The translations under genes and the position numbers were made by a program. Under the pieces are notes generated by a model. That model was not told the DNA's origin, ran no database searches, and saw only the letters and a list, made by a program, of their open reading frames with translations. Below, piece after piece: positions 7,739-17,500 of a stretch of DNA of 64,000 nucleotides (position 1 is its first letter; every line of letters starts with the position of its first letter). This DNA comes from an uncultured Prevotella sp. Its GTDB lineage: Bacteria > Bacteroidota > Bacteroidia > Bacteroidales > Bacteroidaceae. The stretch spans positions 3,322-67,321 of the forward strand of contig CAJKQX010000004.1 of the NCBI GenBank assembly GCA_905202125.1, written 5' to 3'.

Positions 7739-10216
7739 ATGAATAAATTAAAAAGTACTTTGTATTGGTGCGGCAATAAACTCCACACGTTGTTCTCATG
7801 GTATAAAAATCTGTATAAGGGCAGTCCTTGGTACAAGAAAACGCTCATGGTGGCAATTTCATGTATAATTGCATTTATCGTTTATCTCGGAATGGTAGAT
7901 ATCAACTTTTTATGGTTATTCGGCAAATCCCCTGGTTTTTCCGAAATCAAAAATCCTTCTACCAATCAAGCATCAGAGATATACAGTGCAGATGGTATAA
8001 TGATTGGAAAATTCTTTAACGAGAACCGAACACCGGTCAAATATAATGAAGTAAATCCATCTTTCTGGAAAGCTCTCATCGACACAGAAGATGAACGTTT
8101 TTACAGTCACCGTGGAATCGATGCATTAGGTTTGATGGGCGCTTTTAAAGACGCTCTTTTCAGAAATGATGCCCGTGGTGCGTCTACTATCACCCAGCAA
8201 TTAGCCAAAAACATGTTCAGGGTCCGCACACAATACTCCACCGGTTTGTTGGGCAAGATACCCGGAGTGCGCATTCTTATTATGAAAAGCAAAGAATGGA
8301 TAATTGCTACAAAGATTGAACTCTTGTACGAAAAGAACGAGATTCTCACAATGTATGCCAATACCGTTGATTTCGGATCAAATTCATTCGGTATCAAAAC
8401 TGCATGCAAGACATATTTCAACACCACACCGGCCAACATTACCACCGAACAGGCAGCCGTCCTTGTCGGTATGCTCAAGGCCACAACATATTATAATCCA
8501 ATAACCAATCCTGAAAACAGTATCAAACGAAGAAACGTTGTACTCGGCAACATGTTGAGTCATGGCGATTTGACAAAGGAACAATTCGACACACTTTCCA
8601 CTACTCCTATTTCTCTGAAATACAGTGTTGAGACAAATTACGACGGACAAGCACAATATTTCAGAGAGGCTGTGGCAAATTATCTCAGTGGTTGGTGCAA
8701 AGAGAACAATTACGATCTGTATAGTTCAGGTCTGAAAATTTACACCACAATCGATACCCGACTGCAGAAATACGCGGAAGAAGCTGCCACCAAACAGATG
8801 AAACAAATACAGCGCAATTTCAACAATCATTGGGGCAAAGAAGATCCGTGGAGAGACGAGAAACATCAAATCATAGAAGGCTTTATCGAAGGTATCGCAC
8901 ACAAACAACCTGTATATAAATATCTTCAGGAAAAATATCCCAACGCCCCCGACTCCATCATATATTATCTGAATAAACCCCACACAGTGAAACTATATGA
9001 TTACGAGAAAGGCACCATTGAGAAAGAAATCTCAACGATGGACTCCATACGCTACATGGTACGATTCATGCACTGTTCATTTGTTGCAATGGAACCACAG
9101 ACAGGAGCTGTGAAGGCATGGGTAGGAGATATTGATTTCAATTCATGGAAATATGATAAGGTCACAGCGATGCGCCAACCCGGATCGACATTCAAACTCT
9201 TTGTATACACCGAAGCCATGAATCAAGGTCTCACCCCATGTGATAAACGCCGTGACGAATACATCAGTATGGATGTGTATGACAAGAAAAAAGGAGATAT
9301 GGTAAAGTGGGCTCCGACCAACGCCAACGGTTATTTCACCGGCGACTCTATGCCACTTAAAAGCGCATTTGCACGAAGCATCAACTCTGTTGCAGTAAGA
9401 CTTGGTCAAGAAATGGGAATCAAGCGCATAATTGAGACTGCGAACAAAATGGGTATAAAGAGCCAACTTGACGACACACCATCATTGGCATTAGGCTCAA
9501 GCGATGTCAATCTGTTGGAAATGGCCAATGCTTATTGCACTATTGCCAATGATGGCAAACATGCCGAGCCTGTACTTGTCACAAGAATCGTGGACAAAGA
9601 TGGAAGAGAGGTCTATTCGGCACCAAATGATGAAAATCAGGTTATTCCTTACAAGTCAGCTTATTTGATGCAGCAATTGTTATTGGGAGGTCTGCGCGAG
9701 CCCGGTGGCACGTCACAAAGTCTTTGGGGATATGTCGGCGAATTCCGCGATACCGAATGGGGAGGAAAGACAGGAACCTCAAACAATCATTCCGACGCAT
9801 GGTTCATGGGCGTCAGTCCCAAACTTGTAGTAGGAGCTTGGGTTGGAGGCGAATACCGAAGTATCCATTTCAGGACAGGAGCTCTCGGACAAGGCAGTCG
9901 TACGGCCTTACCCATCTGCGGATATTTCCTCAATGCGGTTCTCAAAGATCCTGCTTTCAAGCAATATCATGCCAAATTCGGGAAGCCGAAAGACAAAAGC
10001 ATAACATACGGCATGTACAATTGTGCAAGTTACAGAGAATCTGCCAAAAACGACTCGTTGAACACAGATAGTATCAACGCAGAAGAGAAAGAGATGTATG
10101 ATGAGTTTGGCGTACCAATTCGCCATTCTATCGACAACTCCACAAAAGATGAAAATAATCACAATGAAAAACCGACAAATCCCACAGAAGAAGTAGTGAG
10201 ATTTGAAGATCTCTGA
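7739..10216 (+). CDS. Class A penicillin-binding protein (transglycosylase/transpeptidase), PBP1A type
   Basis: 825 residues. It polymerises lipid II and cross-links peptidoglycan at the outer face of the inner membrane. Cytoplasmic residues 1-34 are followed by one membrane segment (about 35-58). The GT51 domain has the catalytic Glu near residue 117 (TEDERFYSHRGID) and GASTITQQLAKN (147-158). The transpeptidase has all three motifs: STFK (Ser483), SIN (547-549) and KTGT (677-680). The tail is a charged low-complexity stretch. It follows miaA, and an inverted repeat lies just after it. Confidence 0.93.
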   Translation: MNKLKSTLYWCGNKLHTLFSWYKNLYKGSPWYKKTLMVAISCIIAFIVYLGMVDINFLWLFGKSPGFSEIKNPSTNQASEIYSADGIMIGKFFNENRTPVKYNEVNPSFWKALIDTEDERFYSHRGIDALGLMGAFKDALFRNDARGASTITQQLAKNMFRVRTQYSTGLLGKIPGVRILIMKSKEWIIATKIELLYEKNEILTMYANTVDFGSNSFGIKTACKTYFNTTPANITTEQAAVLVGMLKATTYYNPITNPENSIKRRNVVLGNMLSHGDLTKEQFDTLSTTPISLKYSVETNYDGQAQYFREAVANYLSGWCKENNYDLYSSGLKIYTTIDTRLQKYAEEAATKQMKQIQRNFNNHWGKEDPWRDEKHQIIEGFIEGIAHKQPVYKYLQEKYPNAPDSIIYYLNKPHTVKLYDYEKGTIEKEISTMDSIRYMVRFMHCSFVAMEPQTGAVKAWVGDIDFNSWKYDKVTAMRQPGSTFKLFVYTEAMNQGLTPCDKRRDEYISMDVYDKKKGDMVKWAPTNANGYFTGDSMPLKSAFARSINSVAVRLGQEMGIKRIIETANKMGIKSQLDDTPSLALGSSDVNLLEMANAYCTIANDGKHAEPVLVTRIVDKDGREVYSAPNDENQVIPYKSAYLMQQLLLGGLREPGGTSQSLWGYVGEFRDTEWGGKTGTSNNHSDAWFMGVSPKLVVGAWVGGEYRSIHFRTGALGQGSRTALPICGYFLNAVLKDPAFKQYHAKFGKPKDKSITYGMYNCASYRESAKNDSLNTDSINAEEKEMYDEFGVPIRHSIDNSTKDENNHNEKPTNPTEEVVRFEDL

Positions 10217-10228
10217 CAACTATGTTAT

Positions 10229-10287
10229 ATTACTAAAATGTCCATTAAAAACATATCAAACATGTTTTTTACGGACATTTTAGTAAT
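10229..10287. terminator. Nested inverted repeat, possible two-way terminator
   Basis: A perfect 15-base inverted repeat (10229-10243 with 10273-10287, arm ATTACTAAAATGTCC) encloses a second one (AAAAACAT with ATGTTTTT). It lies 12 bases after the PBP stop and just before the transposase remnant on the other strand. There is no long T-run after the outer arm, so terminator function is inferred; it might instead be the scar of a mobile element. Confidence 0.45.
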
Positions 10288-10311
10288 AATAAAACTGTAA
10301 TTAGTCGCCCC

Positions 10312-10671
10312 TTAAAAAGCATATTCCTGCGGGATGTTGTAAGAAAACAGCATCCCACAGATTTTTTCAATAAGTCGCCAAAGAGCCCTCATAGCTCTTC
10401 TGAAGTTATATGCCACCGCCGCCAACAGTACATTGACAGCATCCCCGAACATACCTTTATAAAAGTTGCGTCCCTGACGGAAATCTGATTTTAGGTGTAC
10501 GATTGTCGGCTCGATTCCTGCTCGCTTGCAGAAGAGGCAGTGTTTCTTCTTTCGTGTATAGTAACTGTCCTTTCTGTTTGGTACATCAGGATCTGGATGC
10601 ACATGAAAACCGGATATTTCATATTGACATGACACAATCCATTTTTGCACATACATGAACCGAACTATCAC
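10312..10671 (-). pseudogene. C-terminal remnant of an IS5-type transposase
   Basis: The C-terminal 75 or so residues look like the end of an IS5/IS1182-type DDE transposase: RAGIEPTIVHLKSDFRQGRNF carries the final catalytic Glu, and GDAVNVLLAAVAYNFRRAMRAL matches the closing helix. The N-terminal 250-300 residues, with the two catalytic Asp, are absent; the frame opens only 360 bases upstream, against the cupin gene. It is therefore a dead fragment, oriented like the cupin gene. I could not find convincing terminal inverted repeats. Confidence 0.75.
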
Positions 10672-11000
10672 ACAAGTTCAACAACGATGGCTAAATATTG
10701 AATTTCTTCTTTAGTATTGTTCTCAATATAATGAGAATGACCACGTTGGCAATAATGCACTTGACCTTCACGGAGTTTTTCTATCTCGCCGTCACAATGA
10801 ACAGTGGCTTCACCTTTCCGCATAATTATGATTTCACAATTGTTCTCATGTTTATGCAATCCCAACGCAGCTCCGGGCTCTAAGCGATGGTACATAATTT
10901 TGCAAACACTATCAGCGAAACTACGCATGGTCAGAATGCCATGACCACCCTTGAAACCATCAAACACACAGTCTTTAATATTATCAAAATCTATAATCAT
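10668..11000 (-). CDS. Small cupin-domain protein
   Basis: 110 residues, a single cupin barrel. The metal-binding motif is visible as GLHKHENNCEIIIMRKG (residues 46-62), followed by HYCQRGHSHYIEN in the second motif. Single-domain cupins bind metals or small ligands; no substrate can be assigned. It is the last gene of the panB-MFS-cupin run, 35 bases after the transporter. Its stop overlaps the open frame of the transposase remnant by a few bases, so the insertion or deletion that left the remnant ended right at this gene. Confidence 0.75.
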   Translation of the reverse strand: MIIDFDNIKDCVFDGFKGGHGILTMRSFADSVCKIMYHRLEPGAALGLHKHENNCEIIIMRKGEATVHCDGEIEKLREGQVHYCQRGHSHYIENNTKEEIQYLAIVVELV

Positions 11001-11035
11001 AAATCAACCAATTACGTGTATTAATACAAATTTCA

Positions 11036-12211
11036 TTATCGTTTATCAGTAACTGTCCACACATTTCTGCTTACAACAGCAGCCGTCAATACAATAGAAA
11101 GAATCACAAACAAAAGGATTTGTTCTATCTTCTCATAGAACAAACATCCCATACATACACCAAAAGCCATACCGCTCTCGCTTGCAAGAAAATATGTACT
11201 GATGGCAGTACTCCGCTGGCAATGCATGCTTGCATTGATAAACATATTCAATATATGCGAACCAACATATTCCAAAGCCATACCGATAAAGAAAGATGCC
11301 AGACAATAGATTGTTGAACCATATTTAGCGTTCAACATTATAAATACGCCCACACACAATAGCGGAATACACAAAATAATTTTATGTATGATTCCTCTCT
11401 TTTCTTTATCAAACATATTCTCGGTCAGTATTGCAACGATAAAACCAGGAACAAACATGACATAAAACAAGGCTCTGCCATGGTGCAAAGTTAATATCAA
11501 TCCTATACAGACTGAGAGCAAGGCCATTATCAAAAAATATTTCCAGGAACTCCACATAAAGAAACGGTCATAGGACAGAAATCTTATATCTTCATCGGGC
11601 GTCTTGAATGGAAATTTAACCAACCGAACAAAACATATCGACAAGAGCATGAGAATAATCACTATCAACGTAATGTCGATATCTTTCAGATAATTGAGAA
11701 CAAAAAGCGACAAAGCAGGCCCTAACCCCAAAGAGAATCTCGATATCCATGCAGAACAACTATTGGCCTGAGTCCGAAGATGTGATTCGCTCTTATCAAT
11801 CAATAAGATACCGGTAAGAACTCTTTTGGACATTCCGTAAAACGCACCGAACAACAAACTAACGCACCAAAGTGCAAGACGGAGACAACTCATTGTCACG
11901 ACATCACCATACAGAGAGGCAAAGGCAAAAACAAGGAGAAGGCACCCCGAGGAAATCATATACACTCTATTGCGCCTGAAACGATGAGTAAGCCATGCGC
12001 AGAAAGGGCCCAAAACATAAAGACCTAAACCATATACGCCAATTGCCAAACCCAAGTCATCGACTTGAAATAATCTATGACAGAAAAAGTTTTTAAAGAA
12101 TACAGGCAACTGCATGTATACTGAAATTGTAAGAAATAATTCAGACAATGCGAGTATTATAAAGTCTTTGTGCCACAGATTGCCGTGCACAGGCGTATAT
12201 CGTGTATTCAT
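11036..12211 (-). CDS. Major facilitator superfamily transporter
   Basis: 391 residues with about twelve hydrophobic segments. The loop after segment 2 reads AWLTHRFRRNRVYM, a degenerate form of the MFS loop 2-3 motif (G-x-x-x-D-R-x-G-R-R). The substrate cannot be read from sequence. It starts 4 bases after the panB stop and is probably translated with it; a role in pantothenate or ketopantoate transport is only a guess from position. Confidence 0.75.
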   Translation of the reverse strand: MNTRYTPVHGNLWHKDFIILALSELFLTISVYMQLPVFFKNFFCHRLFQVDDLGLAIGVYGLGLYVLGPFCAWLTHRFRRNRVYMISSGCLLLVFAFASLYGDVVTMSCLRLALWCVSLLFGAFYGMSKRVLTGILLIDKSESHLRTQANSCSAWISRFSLGLGPALSLFVLNYLKDIDITLIVIILMLLSICFVRLVKFPFKTPDEDIRFLSYDRFFMWSSWKYFLIMALLSVCIGLILTLHHGRALFYVMFVPGFIVAILTENMFDKEKRGIIHKIILCIPLLCVGVFIMLNAKYGSTIYCLASFFIGMALEYVGSHILNMFINASMHCQRSTAISTYFLASESGMAFGVCMGCLFYEKIEQILLFVILSIVLTAAVVSRNVWTVTDKR

Positions 12212-12215
12212 TATT

Positions 12216-13037
12216 TCAATAACTTTCAGACTCGTTGGGGAAGTCCGTGCTCTTCACATCGTCGATATATCGGCCCACTGCACCGGTAATAATTTCGTGC
12301 AAATCGGCGTATTGACGCAAGAACTTAGGTTTGAAACCCTTATTCATTCCGAGCATATCGGCATAAACCAACACTTGTCCGTCGGTACCATTGCCGGCTC
12401 CGATACCTATCGTAGGACAATCCACACGATGCGATATCTCGGCAGCAAGCGCAGCCGGAACTTTTTCCAGCACAATTGCAAAACAACCGGCATCAGCAAG
12501 GGCGATAGCATCTGATATGAGTTTCTCCGCTTCCTGTGTATTGTTTGCTCTTAGACCATAACCGCCGAACTTATGAACGCTCTGAGGAGTAAGTCCGAGA
12601 TGTCCGCACACCGGAATACCAGCATTAATGATACCCTTGATGGTATCGATAATCTCGATGCCTCCTTCCAGTTTTACGGCATCAACTCCACTCTCTTTCA
12701 TTATTCTCACAGCATTGGCAACTGACTGTTCGCGCGATATCTGATAACTGCCGAACGGCATATCACAAATCACCAACGCATGTTTAACTGCACGTGCAAC
12801 TGCACTTGCGTGATATATCATGTCCGTCAAGGTTATCGGGAGAGTTGTATCATAACCTGCTGCAACATTCGACGCCGAATCGCCGACAAGGATACTATCA
12901 ACACCGGCAGCATCGATAATCGAAGCCATAGTGTAATCGTATGATGTAAGCATTGTGATCTTTTCACCTGCTTCTTTCATCTCTGAGAAATAAGGAGCTG
13001 TTATCTTTTTCTTGTTTGTACCTAAATATTCTGCCAT
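12216..13037 (-). CDS. panB: 3-methyl-2-oxobutanoate hydroxymethyltransferase
   Basis: 273 residues. PanB transfers a hydroxymethyl group from methylene-THF to ketoisovalerate, the first step to pantothenate and CoA. TSYDYTMASIIDAAGVDSIL, SILVGDS and the GIGAGNGTDGQVLV block near residue 200 are diagnostic, and the length is normal. It has a good promoter directly upstream and heads the panB-MFS-cupin run. panC and panD are not in the window. Confidence 0.94.
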   Translation of the reverse strand: MAEYLGTNKKKITAPYFSEMKEAGEKITMLTSYDYTMASIIDAAGVDSILVGDSASNVAAGYDTTLPITLTDMIYHASAVARAVKHALVICDMPFGSYQISREQSVANAVRIMKESGVDAVKLEGGIEIIDTIKGIINAGIPVCGHLGLTPQSVHKFGGYGLRANNTQEAEKLISDAIALADAGCFAIVLEKVPAALAAEISHRVDCPTIGIGAGNGTDGQVLVYADMLGMNKGFKPKFLRQYADLHEIITGAVGRYIDDVKSTDFPNESESY

Positions 13038-13060
13038 TATATTTTGGATTAAAATTTATG

Positions 13061-13091
13061 CAAAAGTATATAAAATCGCAAAACTAACAAA
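13061..13091 (-). promoter_or_regulatory. Promoter for panB
   Basis: On the minus strand, TTTG (13091-13088), 19 bases, then TACTTTTG (13068-13061): full agreement with the Bacteroidetes TTTG/TAnnTTTG promoter. The panB ATG is 23 bases downstream. Confidence 0.65.
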
Positions 13092-13164
13092 ATAAAAAAA
13101 CGATATTGATGTTTTTGAACAATGGTTCTTTGACCTCGGATAATCTAAGTACTTGACGATATTA

Positions 13165-13205
13165 ACGGATTACATGAACCTAACAGAGCCATGTGCAGAA
13201 TCCGT
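13165..13205. repeat. Hairpin at the 3' end of the AbgT-like gene
   Basis: ACGGATTACATG (13165-13176) can pair with CATGT (13190-13194) and AATCCGT (13199-13205), with a 4-base bulge. It touches the stop codon of the AbgT-like gene. No T-run follows on the minus strand, so it may protect the 3' end rather than terminate. Confidence 0.4.
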
Positions 13206-13810
13206 CATAACAAGAAAACGAAACACACAGTGTGATACAGTTCGGCCAACAATATGTATATGACAAACAATGGAGCCGACTTAATTATGCCATAGGTCAA
13301 AATGTCAAAAAAGCCCGTTGACAATGTGATTCTGCCCACAGTGCTACCAAACGTTATCGAACAAACACAAAATATGAACGACATTATCGGTACTATGCTG
13401 TCTGAAAAACTACTGGGATATATTTTACCTGTGACATTCAACAATACGGCATTAGGCACCGACGTTAACAGAATCAAAATAAACGCTGAGACAATCAATT
13501 CACAAGAGACCAGACGAAGGGCAAGCCTCTCACGATAGTTCAAATGCCCTATCGATCTCAACGTGCCCAACAAACCGCTTTTCACAACTGCACCCACCGC
13601 AATGGCAATCAGCATCATCCATACCATAACAGGGGACATCTGATTGTCAACGAAATGCCCGAGCAACCATCTGACACCCTCTCCACTAAGTATTGAGCGC
13701 ATGGACAGTTCGGGATAAGCCGCCGTTATCAGCCATGAAAGTATTATCAATACTATCTCCGCCAATATGATAGCGGAGGCAAAATATGAGAACAGTCGGT
13801 CTTTTTTCAT
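13205..13810 (-). CDS. Short AbgT-like membrane protein
   Basis: 201 residues with about five hydrophobic segments. The stretch SILSGEGVRWLLGHFVDN followed by GAVVKSGLLGTL resembles, from memory, the start of AbgT-family (p-aminobenzoyl-glutamate) transporters, which are about 510 residues. Only the N-terminal 40 per cent of such a protein would be present, yet the frame is clean, so this looks like a short family of its own and not decay. It follows the response regulator by 21 bases, suggesting a link to the two-component system. Function unknown. Confidence 0.55.
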   Translation of the reverse strand: MKKDRLFSYFASAIILAEIVLIILSWLITAAYPELSMRSILSGEGVRWLLGHFVDNQMSPVMVWMMLIAIAVGAVVKSGLLGTLRSIGHLNYRERLALRLVSCELIVSAFILILLTSVPNAVLLNVTGKIYPSSFSDSIVPIMSFIFCVCSITFGSTVGRITLSTGFFDILTYGIIKSAPLFVIYILLAELYHTVCFVFLL

Positions 13811-13831
13811 ACTAAAAATGTAATGATTATA

Positions 13832-14557
13832 TCAATCCTCATCCGGCATAAGGTTGTCTATGTCGATGATTCTCAATTCCAAAGCCTTCACCACCAGTCG
13901 TGTGGCATTGACCCCCACTCCGCCATTGCCGTCGGGAAAAAGTTTCTGTATCAATTCGTTTTGTCGTTTTTCAAGACTTTTCACACCGAAAGGCATGCCT
14001 CTCAATCCGGCAATCTGGTCTTTAGTATATCCGAGAGCCAGATGCCGTAGGAATCGTTCATCGTATTCGTCTATCTCATATCGAATAAGTGCTTCTTTAT
14101 GAGAGATTTGATCATCAATACTATTTTTGAATCTTTCTACGATCCTATCAAGTATGGGTTGATTGAAGACCATACGTTTGCCGTGCATGACACTAATCAC
14201 ATCATTGCGCGTGAGCAGCTCTCCACTTTTCAGGATTATACCGTCGCAACCGGCATCAAGGGCATCCACCCAAAGTTTTTCGTTCAAGATCTCGCCGGTA
14301 AAGATAAGCACTTTCAGCTCCGGATATTTTTCTTTCACATGCAAACAGATGTCCACACCTACCGTTGTGGAACCGCCGAGGCCGAGATCCAACAACACCA
14401 GGTCAGGTAGTTGCTGTTTCATCAAAGCCCAAAAACTTATCTCGTTATCGGCCGAACCGATGATTTCGGCCTCAGGTATGTCATTGCGAATAATTCCTTC
14501 AGTACCTTTCAACTCCAATGGTACATCCTCTACAATGATAACTTTAAACTTTTCCAT
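13832..14557 (-). CDS. Two-component response regulator with degenerate LuxR-type output domain
   Basis: 241 residues from the ATG at 14557; the frame stays open further upstream, but that part lies inside the kinase gene. The receiver domain (1-125) has the phospho-acceptor Asp57 (VLLDLGLGG), the acidic pair in VEDVP, the Thr in FTGE and the Lys in LKSGE. The C-terminal part (about 160-230) has the spacing of a LuxR/FixJ helix-turn-helix (RFLRHLALGYTKDQIAGL) but is divergent. It overlaps the kinase end by 28 bases, so the two are coupled. Confidence 0.8.
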   Translation of the reverse strand: MEKFKVIIVEDVPLELKGTEGIIRNDIPEAEIIGSADNEISFWALMKQQLPDLVLLDLGLGGSTTVGVDICLHVKEKYPELKVLIFTGEILNEKLWVDALDAGCDGIILKSGELLTRNDVISVMHGKRMVFNQPILDRIVERFKNSIDDQISHKEALIRYEIDEYDERFLRHLALGYTKDQIAGLRGMPFGVKSLEKRQNELIQKLFPDGNGGVGVNATRLVVKALELRIIDIDNLMPDED

Positions 14558-17500
14558 ATTGATTTCGTGAGTGTTATTTCGATTATTGTTTCTTTGTCTA
14601 TTCCTTCGTAAGCCTTGATGCCACAGCCTCGGGCATTGGTCAATTCGCCCACATCGCGAACTATCTGTTTGCATATGAGGAAGCGCACATCACAAGTAAG
14701 AGGTGTGAACAAGTCAGAATATTGAGTGCCGTCAAGTGTCAGCGATTGCAAATGCACATTCACCTTCACATATCGTTCATTGGGCTCGGTGATATCATAC
14801 ACGTATCGTTTGCCGGCATTGAGTTTCTTCAATATTTCAAACATATATGTCAGTGTGCCATTGTCCACATTATTACAACATTCTATCTGTCTGTTGGCCT
14901 GCAGAATGAGGATGGTGTAAAGTTGTTTGTAATAAGTCACCAACTCCTTCATAGCCATAAGATTGTTATCCGTACCGTCTATCAATTGTCTGATACGCGA
15001 GGGGTAATACATTGTCTCATGTTTGAGCGTAGACAGGCAATTGTCAAGAACGTTGTTGCAGATATACATCTTGTCGTTCTCATACTCCACCCTTTTCAAG
15101 TCATCTGCCATATATTCCATATCGGCAATGCGGAGACTGTTTCGCGCTATGGTTTGTTCCAATGCTTGTTTTATCTTATTGACAACCGTAGAAAGAGGTG
15201 CAAAACGGTTGCTCAATTCGGTCAGTCGCTCCTTGCCTTTCCACAATTCGTTTACACTTTTCAACTTATTCTCGACATCAACATCACTCAACAACACCTT
15301 GTTTATAGAATCGATACCATCCACACACATATTGAAATAGATGCGCGATCGATAATAAAGGAAATAGTAAGCCGGGAAAATCATGATAAACAAACACACC
15401 AACATGATGATTGCCACGTTCTTGCTGCTCTCCGATTTCTGCATCACGTTCACATAGTCTGAAAGAGTGTTATCGGCACTTATCTTTCGGAATAGTTGTG
15501 TGTAAACATTATTATTGTAATGATACAGATTCCAATCATGTACGGCCAACGCAGCAATGGCACATTCGTTTCGTAATTTTAATATGATGTCATAATCGAT
15601 ATCAAGGCTATCGCTATGCCATGTCAGCTCTGCCGGACGTCTGTCATCTTCGGCAATAAGAGTCATCAGATTGTTATGCTTTGTATTGTTTTGAGACAAA
15701 TAAAACTTATTGAGATTGGCTATGCAACTGTCAGCATAGTTGAATGTCTGTCCGTATTGTCCATGTTCATTGCTGACGTGAGCACTATCCGAATATTGAG
15801 CCGCGAGATTAAGAAATTTGTCGCCTGCGGCAGTACTATCTAATGCTGAAAGACAGAAAAACAGAGCGACCAACAATCGTACAATACCTTTCGGCAAACG
15901 GAAGAAGAATCGGCTGCCCTTGCCGGGTATACTCTCAACACCAATAGTACAGACATTGAAAAAAGAACTCATCTTCTTGTATTTATCGATTATACCCTTG
16001 CAGTTCAATAGTCCGAAGCCGTATGACTTGCGTTCATCATTATCTCCGTTCAGATCGTTTCTTTGAGTGTCGTTGAGTTTATGACTGAATATATTTTTCA
16101 GTTTTTCTTTCGGGATGCCGGAACCTGTATCGGCTATCGATATTTCCACATAATCGTCCGTGTGCCGGCTATACAACGACACCGTACCGCCGTCAGGTGT
16201 GAACCGACGAGCATTTTCGGAAATCGTGTTGATCATAAACAATGTGAGCACTTTGTCCGCCTTAACAATGTCTGTTGTTTCTTCGATATTGAATGTGATG
16301 CCTCTCAACTGATATTCCATGCGGCTGCCGGAGACAATATCAAAGAGACTCTGCATCGGAAAACTTTCTATTTTTAAATTCAAATCTCCCTGACGCATCT
16401 GTATCCAACGTGTAAGCACATTGTTGTATTCATTGATTATATCAGTCAATTCGGAAATGTATTCATAGCGTTCATGCCTGACAGCATCATCTTCGTTGGC
16501 CTTTGTGAGTCGGTTTATCTCATGTTCAATGCGATTGATGAACGGCAAAATGCTATTGGCAAGAGATATCTTTGCGCTATGCTCGATATTACGTTGCTTG
16601 TTGTTGAGCAATTGTTGGCTCATCATATTCTTCTTTTCCTCCAATTCATCGAACAGTTCCTTGTCGCGCCGTTCCTGTTCATCGTTTTTTAGCTTCCATT
16701 CCTCGAGAGGATAGAGCAAATCCGTTATTGAATACTTGCGTATGTTACGATGGCGCATATAGTGGAAAAGCAAGAGCAAAAGGATAACAAAGACAATCAT
16801 CACAACCACAGCCACGATCATGGCATTAAGTATTTTTGAGTTATTGTCCAACTGTTCGGCACGTGCTTCAAGTTGCCGATCCTGACGCGTTTTCTCTTGC
16901 ATATCGAGATAAATTCGCCTACTAATATCACTATTCGCCTTATCGCCGATGGCCGAATAAGCCAAAGACAGTTGTTCACGTATCGATGCCACAAGGTCGG
17001 GAGCATTGCTTACGATCTTGTTTTTGGTAAGTGCGAGATGCAGAAATGCCAATGCTTCACGATAGTCACCCATCGCCCAATGACACTGTGCAATTGTTCG
17101 GAGTGCTCCGGCCGTCTGATAAACGTCGCCGTAATTCTCAAAAAGGCGCAACGAGCGTTCTGCCATGTTACCGGCTAAAAGAGAATCCGGCACCTTGTCT
17201 ACATTCACAAAATCTATCTCTTGAGGATTATTCCTTAAAAGAAAACCACCGTTCCGCGTATCCAAAAGATGTTCGCTGATGGCCTGCATCGAGTTAGCCT
17301 CCCAATAAGGATAATTATATTGCCTGGACAGAAGATAGCACCTCATGAGATAATTGAATTCCGTCTGGCAAGTATTTTGATTCTTGATTATTCCTCCCGA
17401 ACCTATTGTGTAATAATAGTTCAGTAGTTGCGCCGTGTCTTCAACAATCTCTCCGTTTGGATCAATCCTTTCAATCGCCTTGACAGAAGAGGAATTCAAA

